The translations under genes and the position numbers were made by a program. A stretch of 49,203 nt of DNA from contig JAFGQO010000020.1 in the NCBI GenBank assembly GCA_016935615.1, positions 1 through 49,203 of the forward strand, in the 5' to 3' direction. Under the pieces are notes generated by a model. The model did not search any database. It saw only the letters and a list, made by a program, of their open reading frames with translations, and was not told the origin of the DNA. This document shows, piece by piece, positions 17,356 to 26,465 of this stretch. This DNA is from Bacteroidales bacterium. GTDB taxonomy: Bacteria > Bacteroidota > Bacteroidia > Bacteroidales > UBA10428. How positions within the stretch are numbered: position 1 is the first letter of the stretch; the number at the start of each line of letters is the position of its first letter.

Positions 17356-18525
17356 CTATCTGACAATGGTTACATTGCCAACAATCGGATCGTGGTTATC
17401 AAGTTCAAGGATGAAACGATATACTCCCATGGGCAGGGGATTATCAGTTAAAGACATGCCATTCCACAGATATGTCTCACCGTAACCGATCCGGTTTGTG
17501 AAAACAAGATTACCCTGTTTGGTGTAGATCTTTAACAAACCTGCATCGCCATAACTGGGTGCTTTCCATAGTTCTCCTTCATCAGGCGCAAAGATATAAT
17601 CATAGTCGCAATCGATAGAAGATATACGGTAATTTCCTGTTTTTGTCATGCAGTTGTATTTGTCTTTCAACCACAACATATAATTCCCGGGATATAATTT
17701 TTCAAATACAAATGATGAATAAAAATTTTTGCCATTGTCTATCGACACACTATACGGCGGGGTCCCTCCCTGAATTGATGTTTTCACGATAAGTATGCTG
17801 CCAGTGGGTCTTTGTTCACAACTTTCTTCTGTTTCTACTCTGGCAGAGATCACTACCTGGTTGCAATCCACACTATCTGTTCCATGACCGGTGTCCGATT
17901 CATTATCATCAGCAACCTGCATAAGTCCCGGAGTTATATCTGTTGAATCGTAAGTAATCTGCATCTTTTTTACCGGTATGATATTGATTGTCTGATCTTC
18001 ACGTGCTGTATCGGTTTCATGTTTGTCGGATATCTTATCAATACCATGTATTGAAGGTTTTGTATATACATTTTCATCCACAATTGGCTCGGCTTTTTTC
18101 TTGTTTATCTGAAACGCCCCATTATGAACAGTGTCTGTTTTTTGATTCTGACTGACTGAAGTATCTGATACAGGAATAACTTGTGCTCCGGGCAGCCTGT
18201 CGTTACGATCTTTTCTGATATTCCTTATGAATATTATGGATAAGAAAATCAATACACCTGCAACAGACAGGGCTATTATTCTGTTTGTTGAATTCCGTAA
18301 ACGGGTATAGGATGTTTTGTTTTTGTGTATTGTTTTCACTTTTTCCCTGATCTCCAGCAATACTCCATCCCGAATGATCGAAGAAATTGCCCTGTGCCTG
18401 TCCAATTCACGTGCAAAATCAGGATCACGTTCTATCCGACGCTCAAGATCAGTCAATTCTTCATCCGACAATTGACCTGTCAGATACCGTTCTATGAGTT
18501 CATATTTATCTATGTCTTTTGTCAT
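17356..18525 (-). CDS. Anti-sigma-factor-like protein with SprB-like and T9SS type B-like C-terminal domains
   Basis: The ATG at 18525 gives 389 residues and lies one base after the sigma gene's stop; an in-frame ATG at 18564 would overlap that gene. The N-terminus (DKYELIERYLTGQLSDEELTDLERRI) is the short helical domain of Bacteroidota anti-sigma factors. One membrane helix follows near residues 84-103 (IIALSVAGVLIFLSIIFI). The extracytoplasmic half has a low-complexity linker, a SprB-like repeat (SIQGGTPPYSVSIDNGKNF ... LKDKYNCM), and a gliding-motility-type end (YIFAPDEGELW ... GLLKIYTKQGNLVF ... WNGMSLTDNPLPMGVY ... NVTIVR) closely like the end of the type B cargo at 22599. It most likely binds and inhibits the adjacent sigma factor until a signal arrives through the envelope. 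Confidence 0.8.
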   Translation of the reverse strand: MTKDIDKYELIERYLTGQLSDEELTDLERRIERDPDFARELDRHRAISSIIRDGVLLEIREKVKTIHKNKTSYTRLRNSTNRIIALSVAGVLIFLSIIFIRNIRKDRNDRLPGAQVIPVSDTSVSQNQKTDTVHNGAFQINKKKAEPIVDENVYTKPSIHGIDKISDKHETDTAREDQTINIIPVKKMQITYDSTDITPGLMQVADDNESDTGHGTDSVDCNQVVISARVETEESCEQRPTGSILIVKTSIQGGTPPYSVSIDNGKNFYSSFVFEKLYPGNYMLWLKDKYNCMTKTGNYRISSIDCDYDYIFAPDEGELWKAPSYGDAGLLKIYTKQGNLVFTNRIGYGETYLWNGMSLTDNPLPMGVYRFILELDNHDPIVGNVTIVR

Positions 18526-18526
18526 A

Positions 18527-19150
18527 TTATTCAAGGACTTCTTTATATGAAGGATTCGTTTCAATCATCCTGATCAGTTTTTGTTTGCATTTGTATTTTT
18601 GTGTTTTCACGGCATTTACAGTGGCAAATCCCATTTTTTTGCAAATTTCCTCTCCGGATAAATTCTGGTAAAGAGCATATGAAAGCAATTCATAACATTT
18701 TTTCCCCAGTTCACGAATCAATTGTTTAATGGTTTTTTCTTTTTCATGGGTAATGATGTCATCTGTAAAATCATATGGTTCCTTTTCTTCATAGTTTTCA
18801 GGCAGCTTAGTTTGCCGGAGATCCCTTTTTGCTTTATTGATCCACAAATTTCTGCTTACAGTGTATAAAAAGGCATCTATTTCATAATTTGTGTTATACC
18901 TGCCTGATTTTATGTGTTTGCACAGAACAACAACAGCATCCTGAAAAATATCTATTGCATCATCACACGAACCGGAATTCGACAGGATATATGCTTTCAC
19001 TTTAGGGAACACACCGGTATACAGATGCTCCAAAACCTGATCATTATAACCGTTTTTAAGACAGTTTACTATTTCTGAGTTCGTTGTTTTCAGTTTTCCG
19101 GAATTACTGGCTTTTTTAATACTACAAATATGAAAATGGAAAGTAACCAT
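18527..19150 (-). CDS. ECF-type sigma-70 family RNA polymerase sigma factor
   Basis: This protein has sigma region 2 (VFPKVKAYILSNSGSCDDAIDIFQDA ... AFLYTVSRNLWINKAKRDLR) and region 4 (KCYELLSYALYQNLSGEEICKKMGFATVNAVKTQKYKCKQKL), the two-domain ECF layout. The ATG at 19150 gives 207 residues; a TTG at 19234 would extend it by 28 residues of unlikely sequence, and the true start may lie further in, near the NSEIV segment. It directs RNA polymerase to a specific promoter set. It is translationally close to the anti-sigma gene downstream (TAA, one base, ATG), so the pair is one unit. The divergent PorP/SprF gene begins 147 bp away and is a natural candidate target. Confidence 0.88.
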   Translation of the reverse strand: MVTFHFHICSIKKASNSGKLKTTNSEIVNCLKNGYNDQVLEHLYTGVFPKVKAYILSNSGSCDDAIDIFQDAVVVLCKHIKSGRYNTNYEIDAFLYTVSRNLWINKAKRDLRQTKLPENYEEKEPYDFTDDIITHEKEKTIKQLIRELGKKCYELLSYALYQNLSGEEICKKMGFATVNAVKTQKYKCKQKLIRMIETNPSYKEVLE

Positions 19151-19297
19151 TTCCCATATAATAGTCAAAATTCTTTTATCAGCGAAATAACTTTTGTCCA
19201 ATATTAATTCAAGTTGATTATTTTTGGTGATCAAAAAAAGTATGGAATAATTATTGTTCCGGGGAAAAACAGTTCAACCAGCGCGTAATCTACTATT

Positions 19298-20209
19298 TTG
19301 GCAATCTGGAAACACATAGTCATTGTTATTTTGTTGCTGCGCCATGTCTTTGTTTTGAATGGCCAGTTTCAGGTTGTCAGATATCCTGTACGGTTCAATC
19401 AATATTATGATTGTTATCCCTTTTTGAATCCATCCACTGCAGGTTCTAATTCAAAGCTTGAGCTTTCACTGGGTAACCGAAGAATGCTCGGTAATTTCAG
19501 CAAAATATCAACGTATTATTTTAATGCGAACATGAGGATCCAGTCAGGATATGGAATGAATAAACCGTTTAGTACAATCGGCGTGTTGTTGTACAACGAT
19601 CGTGAAGGTAAATATTTAAACCGCAGCCGGTTTTATGCGATCTATGTATGGCATGGAAATCTTACAAAACAGATCAGATTTGCCGGGGGATTTCAAATAG
19701 GAGGAATGAATTATATGGTGAAAGGCACACCTTTATCAGGTGATGGATCTGATATTAAACCTGATGCGGCAGTTGGAGTTCAATTGTATAACTCTTCTTT
19801 TCATGCCGGTATTTCCGTGAATCAGATTTTTAATAGTAAGATCAAACCTCTGGAGGAAATCACCGTGCTGGCTCCCTATATAAATATTACTGCAGAAAAA
19901 AAGTGGTATTTTTCCGAAGACTTTCTTGTTGTCCCCAACCTGGCCTTGTGTATCCCGTTGACAGAAAAGGATGAATATACAACCCATAAAATGTTGTTCG
20001 ATATGAATATAAATCTTACGATTCATAAGAGGTTATTTATTTCAACCGGATTGCATGATAATAATATGATCAACATTTGTGCCGGGATCAATGATGTGCT
20101 CTCATCCGAAAGCAAATTGAATATCCATCTTACCTATGCATTTTCACCTGTTCGTGATGTTGAGATCAATACCGATTATCTTGAACTTGGATTGGTTTAT
20201 CATTTGTAG
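19298..20209 (+). CDS. PorP/SprF family type IX secretion outer-membrane protein
   Basis: This 303-residue barrel protein has a TTG start at 19298 chosen to include the signal peptide (HIVIVILLLRHVFVLNGQ). The mature N-terminus has the PorP/SprF hallmark around FNQYYDCYPFLNPSTAG, followed by repeating strands (STIGVLLYNDREGKYLNRSRF ... AAVGVQLYNSSFHAGISVNQIF) and an aromatic C-terminal strand ending VYHL. PorP/SprF proteins sit in the outer membrane and act in secretion or anchoring of type B cargo. It is divergent from the sigma/anti-sigma pair and upstream of two T9SS cargo genes, a typical cargo-with-partner arrangement. Confidence 0.85.
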   Translation: MAIWKHIVIVILLLRHVFVLNGQFQVVRYPVRFNQYYDCYPFLNPSTAGSNSKLELSLGNRRMLGNFSKISTYYFNANMRIQSGYGMNKPFSTIGVLLYNDREGKYLNRSRFYAIYVWHGNLTKQIRFAGGFQIGGMNYMVKGTPLSGDGSDIKPDAAVGVQLYNSSFHAGISVNQIFNSKIKPLEEITVLAPYINITAEKKWYFSEDFLVVPNLALCIPLTEKDEYTTHKMLFDMNINLTIHKRLFISTGLHDNNMINICAGINDVLSSESKLNIHLTYAFSPVRDVEINTDYLELGLVYHL

Positions 20210-20333
20210 TACCGGTAATTACCCTGTGCGAAGTCTTTGCTGTTTATGGATTGACAGGATTGCTGCCAAAGGTTACTTTTTCATTGTTCGATTGTAGTTT
20301 GATTATATATGAATAATCAAATAACATCGAATT

Positions 20334-22370
20334 ATGTATACCAAATTTAAACAAAGTACTAAATCTTCTTCGGGCATTTTTTTATTGCTGGGCATTTTTT
20401 TTCTTACATCTATGGCATCAGGTGGACAACCTGGTGACTTTGATGACGATTGTATGTATTATGGAACAGTAATCGATTTGTCAGTTGATAGTTGCGGATA
20501 TCAGATCCGTATGGACAATGGAACCAGTCTTCAGCTGGCTGATAATTCTGTTCCGGATTTTTTTCACGACAGCCTGCGTATTGTTTTTGGCTTCGAAATA
20601 ATAGATTCCATATCGAATCAGTGCGGTATCGGCTTACTTGTTCATCTGACCTGTTGTAAGCCGTTTGAAGAGCCTGAATGTCAGGCAGAATTTGAAATAT
20701 ACCCGTGGGACTATACAGTCAACGATTCATCTGGTTTTATAGGTTACAGCTATTCCTTTATTGATGTTTCTTCAGAAAATGTGATCGAAAGGCAATGGCT
20801 TATCAATGGAGACAGCATCGGAAATGATTCGGTACTGTTCTTCACGTTCGATTTCCCGGGAACCAATACGGTATGCCTTACAATCGTTACGGATGAGGGA
20901 TGCTTTGATATGGCTTGTAATGAACTGATTATACCAGGTCCCCCGTATTGTCAGGCTATGTTTGTATATGAACGCATTCCTGTATATCCTGTGGATTCTG
21001 CAGCTTCTGATACGATCCCCTATATGGCTTATGTATATCAGTTTTATGACCGGTCTGAAGGCAAGGTTATCGGCTGGCACTGGCAATTTAAGAACGAAGT
21101 GATCGATGGAATTGAAGATCCCGTGTATGAGTTCCCGGCGCCGGGAAATTACGATGTATGCCTGACGATCATAACTTCCGATAGTTGTCAGAGTGCTTAT
21201 TGCGAAACTGTTTATGTTGGAGATACGGTCGATTGCAGGGCATTGTTCAGATACTATTGTCCGGTTGACACAGGCACTTTTGAAGACGATTTTCCGGGAA
21301 GTACACTGCTTCATTTCATTGATATGTCTGAAGGAAATATCACTCAATGGCACTGGGATTTTGGTGATAGTGCCATTTCAGAAGAGCAGCATCCGTTCCA
21401 TGAATTTCCCGAACCGGGTACTTATGAAGTGTGCCTGACCATATTTTCACCTGACGGTTGTGAGGATACTTACTGCGAAATGGTTACTGTCGGTTATCCT
21501 CAGACTTGCAATGCCTATTTCGAATACTGCAATTACAGCAGTGTAAATGGTAATGGGTATACAAATGATAGCCTTTATAGCAATGAAATATATGCCGTGG
21601 GTTTCAAAAACCTTTCAACGCCTGAACCTTTCAGCTCTGCATGGGAATTTGGTGACGGATCATTTTCCGGGGAGAAGAATCCGGTGCATATATTTACTGA
21701 GCCGGGATATTATAATGTTTGTCTTACAATATATACACCAACAGGATGTCAGGATACGTATTGCGTGACTGTAAATGTCGGTAATGCATCATGTACGGTT
21801 GATTTTACCTGGGAATTGTTGGTGCCTGATTGTTCGGGCTATGATATAGCGCATATGTTTACGCCCATATTGGAAGAGGAAGCATGGTCGTATCACTGGG
21901 ATTTTGGCGACGGATATTATTCCGTCGATCCGATCGCGGCACATATATATACAAATGAGGGATTTTATGATGTTTGCCTGGATGTGTTTTACGAAGACAA
22001 TTGCGCGGCAAAAATGTGTAAAACCATTGTTGTAACCTGGGAAAACAGAGATAGTATTTATAATGCTCAATGCAATCCAAGCAGTGCAATTCCATCCCAA
22101 ACGGAAGAAAAACTTTCGGTTTTAAATATTTTTCCTAATCCTGCATCTGATAAACTGACGATTGATCTTTTCAGCGATACCGACCGCCAGATCACGGTTC
22201 AGTTTATTAACATGCTTGGAAAAGCAGTGAAAAGAAGAACAAGCTATATGGCAACTACAGGCAATAACCAGCTTGAGATACCTCTGAATGAGCTGGAGAC
22301 CGGATCCTATATATACCTGATCTCTTCACCTGAATATGTAATCAGGGGACGAGTTAGTGTTATTAAGTAG
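20334..22370 (+). CDS. T9SS cargo with five Cys-rich PKD repeats
   Basis: This 678-residue secreted protein has a signal peptide (GIFLLLGIFFLTSMASGG). Residues from about 110 to 590 form five repeats of ~90 residues. Each starts C-x-A/V-x-F and has a PKD core such as WHWDFGDS, WEFGDGSF or YHWDFGDGYY, an EPGxYxVCLTI strand, and a paired GC...TYC. The regular cysteines suggest a disulfide in each module. The C-terminus (LNIFPNPASDKLTIDLF ... LETGSYIYLI) is a type A T9SS sorting domain. PKD arrays are usually stalks or carbohydrate/protein-binding spacers. It follows the PorP/SprF gene by 124 bp and ends at a strong terminator. Confidence 0.88.
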   Translation: MYTKFKQSTKSSSGIFLLLGIFFLTSMASGGQPGDFDDDCMYYGTVIDLSVDSCGYQIRMDNGTSLQLADNSVPDFFHDSLRIVFGFEIIDSISNQCGIGLLVHLTCCKPFEEPECQAEFEIYPWDYTVNDSSGFIGYSYSFIDVSSENVIERQWLINGDSIGNDSVLFFTFDFPGTNTVCLTIVTDEGCFDMACNELIIPGPPYCQAMFVYERIPVYPVDSAASDTIPYMAYVYQFYDRSEGKVIGWHWQFKNEVIDGIEDPVYEFPAPGNYDVCLTIITSDSCQSAYCETVYVGDTVDCRALFRYYCPVDTGTFEDDFPGSTLLHFIDMSEGNITQWHWDFGDSAISEEQHPFHEFPEPGTYEVCLTIFSPDGCEDTYCEMVTVGYPQTCNAYFEYCNYSSVNGNGYTNDSLYSNEIYAVGFKNLSTPEPFSSAWEFGDGSFSGEKNPVHIFTEPGYYNVCLTIYTPTGCQDTYCVTVNVGNASCTVDFTWELLVPDCSGYDIAHMFTPILEEEAWSYHWDFGDGYYSVDPIAAHIYTNEGFYDVCLDVFYEDNCAAKMCKTIVVTWENRDSIYNAQCNPSSAIPSQTEEKLSVLNIFPNPASDKLTIDLFSDTDRQITVQFINMLGKAVKRRTSYMATTGNNQLEIPLNELETGSYIYLISSPEYVIRGRVSVIK

Positions 22371-22385
22371 TATTTATCGCTGCCA

Positions 22386-22419
22386 GTATCCGGAGGGTCA
22401 TTAATGACTCTCCGGATAC
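22386..22419 (+). terminator. Strong rho-independent terminator after the PKD cargo gene
   Basis: A 34-base near-perfect palindrome starts GTATCCGGAG and ends CTCCGGATAC, with a TTAA loop and one mismatched pair, and is followed at once by CTTTTTAAAA. It lies 16 bp after the stop of the five-PKD gene. The stem is long enough to act on both strands, but the T-tract is on the plus side. Confidence 0.85.
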
Positions 22420-22598
22420 CTTTTTAAAAGGCAAACCGGAGTATGGGAACAAGTTTGGTTTTATATACCGCGATTATCATTAAATTTACAGGCGATACGG
22501 TTCGTGTTGAGGATCTTGAATTCAGGTAACAGTTTTAAACAATATTATTTATTTGAAAGGATTGATCAATGAACCTGGTATGATAAAAATAACTGGAA

Positions 22599-24140
22599 GT
22601 GAAGAAAAAGACATTTCATATTGTTTTCCTGATAGTATTCAGCTGGTTTGCTATTCATGCTTATAGTCAGCCGGGGGATTCCATTGTCTGTGATACAAAT
22701 CTGTATATTCATATCGACTGCATACCCTTATTGGACAGCACACCCTTGCAGGCAGGTGATACAATTTCCGTGAATACCCTGGGCTCCGATGATAATCAAT
22801 ACGGACAATCTGTCATTTATTATCCGGATTCAACGAATATAATTGAATTGTCCGGTGGAGGGAATCTCGATGTTTCTCCGGATTATACGAATCTGGAGTT
22901 TTCTGTTTACTCGTTATCAGGATCTTGCAATACATTCAATGTTCAGTATTCAATTGACTCTGTTGATGAATATTGTATATTGACTATTGATGCTTTTGAA
23001 GCTGCTTTACACCATATTGATTATCCGGAAACAAGGATTTGTATAGGAGCCGGGAGAGTATTACCTGTAACTGATATACCGATAGAACAGGTAACTTTCA
23101 TATCTGATCCGCCAGGTTTATTCATTGACAGTGAAGGAGCAATTGTATCTCAAAGCAGCGATCCCGGAAATTACACACTTACTTTTGAGACCGAATACTG
23201 TTTGCAGCAGGATCAAATGGAAGTAACAATACTTGAAAATGTATACCTTGACCTCCGGGAGGATACATTTTCGATATGTGAAGGATCGGATTATACACGG
23301 AATGATATAAGTCTTGTTGATTTTACGTTTTATGACGGAAGTGAAACTTATGGTCCTGTAGATGAATTATCAGAAAGCGGATATTATATAGTGATAACTG
23401 ATCAGGGTGTATGTCAGGCGATTGATACCGTTTATGTTGAAGTGGTTGAAACACCTGTGATACATGTTACGGAACAACAGGAATGCGACAGGGTTATACT
23501 TCATACGGATGTGGTGTCGGAAAGCAATACTATTGTATATTGGTCTGATCAGGTAACAGGTGAAACAATTGAAGTATTTGAAGATACCACCCTGTTTGTT
23601 GAAGTTGTCAATGAATATGGCTGCGCTGCCTATGATACTGTTCAGGTAGATGTAAACATACTTGAGATTGTTACAGCGCAGATCAGTAAAGAGGAAGCAG
23701 ATTGCTGGAACGAAGGCAGTATTGATATTACTGCTTCCGAAGTAAGGAACTACATTGGCAACTACAGCTACAGACTGCGGAATATGCTCACGGGCCAGCT
23801 GATTACTTCATTGTCTGAGGTACCGGAAGGACTGTATGATCTCCAGGTGATCGATGAAAGAGATTGCATTGCAACATATACGGAAAATATTACCATCCTT
23901 CAAAAATGCCTTGAAGAATATCCTGTATTCACTCCTAATGGCGATGATATAGAAGACAGGTATTTTATACCGCACGAAGGTTCGGTTAAGATATACAACC
24001 GTGATGGCAATCTCATAAAAGAACTGGTAACACCTGACTATTGGGACGGCACAAACAATGCGGGAAATCTATTACCTATGGGCAATTACTTCATTGTTAC
24101 CGATACAGGTGACGTGGTTAACATTACAATAGTCAGATAA
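22599..24140 (+). CDS. Secreted protein with gliding-motility-type (T9SS type B) C-terminal domain
   Basis: This 513-residue protein has a GTG start at 22599, chosen because it opens the signal peptide (KKKTFHIVFLIVFSWFAIHAYSQPG). The middle has two to three Ig-like beta modules (CDTNLYIHIDCIPLL, ICIGAGRVLPVTD, FSICEGSDYTRND) with cysteine pairs and a SprB-like module (DCWNEGSIDITASEVRNY). The C-terminus, from YPVFTPNGDDIEDRYFIPH to GNYFIVTDTGDVVNITIVR, is the type B gliding-motility-associated domain recognised with PorP/SprF partners. The last residues match those of the anti-sigma protein at 17356. It is separated from the PKD gene by a terminator, so it has its own promoter or depends on read-through. 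Confidence 0.86.
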   Translation: MKKKTFHIVFLIVFSWFAIHAYSQPGDSIVCDTNLYIHIDCIPLLDSTPLQAGDTISVNTLGSDDNQYGQSVIYYPDSTNIIELSGGGNLDVSPDYTNLEFSVYSLSGSCNTFNVQYSIDSVDEYCILTIDAFEAALHHIDYPETRICIGAGRVLPVTDIPIEQVTFISDPPGLFIDSEGAIVSQSSDPGNYTLTFETEYCLQQDQMEVTILENVYLDLREDTFSICEGSDYTRNDISLVDFTFYDGSETYGPVDELSESGYYIVITDQGVCQAIDTVYVEVVETPVIHVTEQQECDRVILHTDVVSESNTIVYWSDQVTGETIEVFEDTTLFVEVVNEYGCAAYDTVQVDVNILEIVTAQISKEEADCWNEGSIDITASEVRNYIGNYSYRLRNMLTGQLITSLSEVPEGLYDLQVIDERDCIATYTENITILQKCLEEYPVFTPNGDDIEDRYFIPHEGSVKIYNRDGNLIKELVTPDYWDGTNNAGNLLPMGNYFIVTDTGDVVNITIVR

Positions 24141-24340
24141 TACTACCTCAAAACATTTTGGTGAACTTCTTTTATAACTCAGGCAATGCTTAAACACAGC
24201 TCAATAGCCGGTAACATATATAAGTGGGATAAAGATTGTAATAATCAATCGAAAATACGCGAAAAGGGAGAGGATATATTCTAGTTTTTCAGTTCGGAAA
24301 AGCCAGCCATAAATCATTTTTCTGAGATGATCTGTGTTGT

Positions 24341-26095
24341 TTATTCGATCTTATAAACAGCATAACTTACAGGAGGGACTTCAAGGGAGTATTGATATCC
24401 CCTGTTTGATATCTCAAGTATATCCCCGGCAAGCAACCTGAGCCTTTTGCTTTTTATATTCAGTGTAAAATCCGCCTTTTCTGTTCTGTTGGCCGGATTA
24501 AAAACACAAAGTATCGTATTATCATTGTTTGATCGTGCATAGATAAAAGGGTACACATTTTCTTTAGCATATACGGGAACAAATTCTGCATAAGCGGCAA
24601 GCGCAGGTTCACTCTTTTTTAAAGCAATTAGTCTGCGCATCGTGTTTAACAGGGAATTTGGATCTTTTTCCTGGTCTGCAACATTTGGAGCTTCAGGAGC
24701 AGGGTCAATGGGCAAATACAGCAATTCGGGATCGGCAGTGGAAAATCCAAGGTTTTTTCCGGGCGCCCATTGCATGGGTGTACGGTTGCCGGCGCGCGGT
24801 TTGTAAGCACCTTCAACATAAGGAAGACCATACAACTGACGCATGCCGATCTCATTTCCATAATAAATAAAAGGAATGCCCGGCATGGTTATTCCGAAAG
24901 CATATATCATCTCAAGGTCCTTCCGTGTTCTTTGCACATTAATTCTGGCATTGTCATGGTTTCCAAAGGGAATAACAATATACCCCATTGATTTTGTTGC
25001 GGAGTATTGTTCCATATAACTGTTGAGGAAATTCTTAATATTCCCCTGGCCCTGCTGATCAAAAAAACTATGTCCTTTGGAGTAGCCGTTCAATATTCGC
25101 CAGCTTTCCTTCTGAAAAAGGTCATTGTAACCTGCAAACCAGTGAAAAAAATCGGCATGAAAAGCATTGTCGAGTGCATCTTTCGGTCCTGACCATTCGG
25201 CAATCATAAATGCGTCAGGATATTCCGTATCGAAGATCTCCCGTATTTCCTGCCAGAATTGTTTTGTAGCCTCATCTTTGGCATTAAAGAATTGATCGTT
25301 TCCTGTAATGTTAGCATTTTTTACAAGAGCCCCTGCCATATCAGCCCTGAAACCATCTGCACCCATGTCCATCCAGAAGCGTAGCATCTTTTTTAATTCA
25401 GCACGAAGGGCCAGAATATCAGGATGGTCAACCGGAAGCATCCATGGTTCTTCAGGTTTGGCAAAACCAAAATTGAGTGCCGGCTGACACCAGTAGAAAT
25501 TTCTCATGAACTGTCCGTTCCGCCGGCTATATCCTTTTATAAACGCATCTTTATAGACATCGGGCGGATTTTTCCAGGTATTATCATTCCAGATATACCA
25601 ATTCGAGTATTTGTTGGTATCCTGCTTAGCCGATTCAATGAACCAGGGATGTTCAATGGATGAATAACTCACAACATAATCAAAAATGATACGCAACTCC
25701 CGCTTATGAGCTTCTTCGAACAATCGCTTTGCATCATCATTGGTTCCGTATCGCGGAGCTACTTTATAATAGTCGGAAATATCATAACCGGCATCACAAA
25801 AGGGAGATTCAAAAAAAGGATTGAGCCATATCGCGTCAATCCCCAGGCTTTTTAGATAATCCAACTTTTCGATAATACCTTTTAAATCACCAATTCCATC
25901 CCCGTCGGTATCATAAAACGTTTGCGGATAGATCTGGTAAAACACAGCATTATGAATCCAATCCGGACAATTCGGCATAACATAGTTACCTGTTACGATG
26001 ATGCTGTCTTCTCCATTTGTTGGCTGTGAATAAAGTATAAAAGCATTCAGAAGACAAAAAATCATGAATATGAATGCTGTGGTTGATTTTTTCAT
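24341..26095 (-). CDS. GH13 alpha-amylase family glycoside hydrolase (secreted)
   Basis: This 584-residue enzyme has a signal peptide (FIFMIFCLLNAFILYSQ). The (beta/alpha)8 barrel opens with WIHNAVFYQIYPQTF and GIGDLKGIIEKLDYLKSLGI. The catalytic triad is complete: nucleophile D252 in GFRAD, acid/base E300 in MIAEW, and D381 in GNHDNAR. Conserved region I is unusual, however: where most members have D-x-V-x-N-H, this protein has D139-Y-V-V-S-Y, so both the usual Asn and His are replaced. The family acts on alpha-glucans, trehalose or sucrose-type substrates; the exact one is unknown. A C-terminal beta domain ends VPPVSYAVYKIE. It is downstream of the GH43 gene in the same direction but 370 bp away. 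Confidence 0.87.
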   Translation of the reverse strand: MKKSTTAFIFMIFCLLNAFILYSQPTNGEDSIIVTGNYVMPNCPDWIHNAVFYQIYPQTFYDTDGDGIGDLKGIIEKLDYLKSLGIDAIWLNPFFESPFCDAGYDISDYYKVAPRYGTNDDAKRLFEEAHKRELRIIFDYVVSYSSIEHPWFIESAKQDTNKYSNWYIWNDNTWKNPPDVYKDAFIKGYSRRNGQFMRNFYWCQPALNFGFAKPEEPWMLPVDHPDILALRAELKKMLRFWMDMGADGFRADMAGALVKNANITGNDQFFNAKDEATKQFWQEIREIFDTEYPDAFMIAEWSGPKDALDNAFHADFFHWFAGYNDLFQKESWRILNGYSKGHSFFDQQGQGNIKNFLNSYMEQYSATKSMGYIVIPFGNHDNARINVQRTRKDLEMIYAFGITMPGIPFIYYGNEIGMRQLYGLPYVEGAYKPRAGNRTPMQWAPGKNLGFSTADPELLYLPIDPAPEAPNVADQEKDPNSLLNTMRRLIALKKSEPALAAYAEFVPVYAKENVYPFIYARSNNDNTILCVFNPANRTEKADFTLNIKSKRLRLLAGDILEISNRGYQYSLEVPPVSYAVYKIE

Positions 26096-26465
26096 AATGG
26101 GTCGTTTTTTCTGAATTGATGTTAAAATTAAAAATTGTTTCAGATATCTCTGAATCTTCTGGGATGTTAGGGAGATAAAAATTGGTCATGAAATGTTAAA
26201 GATTGGTGGGTTGAATGTTTAGAATTCAGTTTTGATCATAGAGTTTAGAGTCTGGAGTTGCTTAATTGTGTAACTGTTGAATCGTAGGATCGTTGAATTG
26301 ATGAGTTGATGAGATGGGAATTCTAAGATATGGTTGCATAATCAATATGAAACAATAGCATACGTTCTGGAGTTGAGAAAAACTTGCAACCTGCCTGTCT
26401 TTGATAGCCAAAGGCTTGCCGGTGGGGGTGTCATAACTGCGGGAGGCAAAGCTTGCGTCTGGCAA
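26096..26465. other. 370-bp intergenic region with degenerate short repeats, no gene
   Basis: No convincing gene is seen. Around 26273-26312 there is a degenerate run built from GTTGAAT/GATGAGTTGATGAG-type words. The part near 26388-26465 is noticeably more GC-rich than its surroundings, with repeated GGCTTGCCGG/GCAAAGCTTGCG-like words that could pair with each other. Small open frames on both strands have no family resemblance. Confidence 0.4.

Noticed and set aside
20772..21353. 193-codon minus-strand open frame
   Set aside because: It is antisense to the five-PKD cargo gene, whose repeats are unambiguous.
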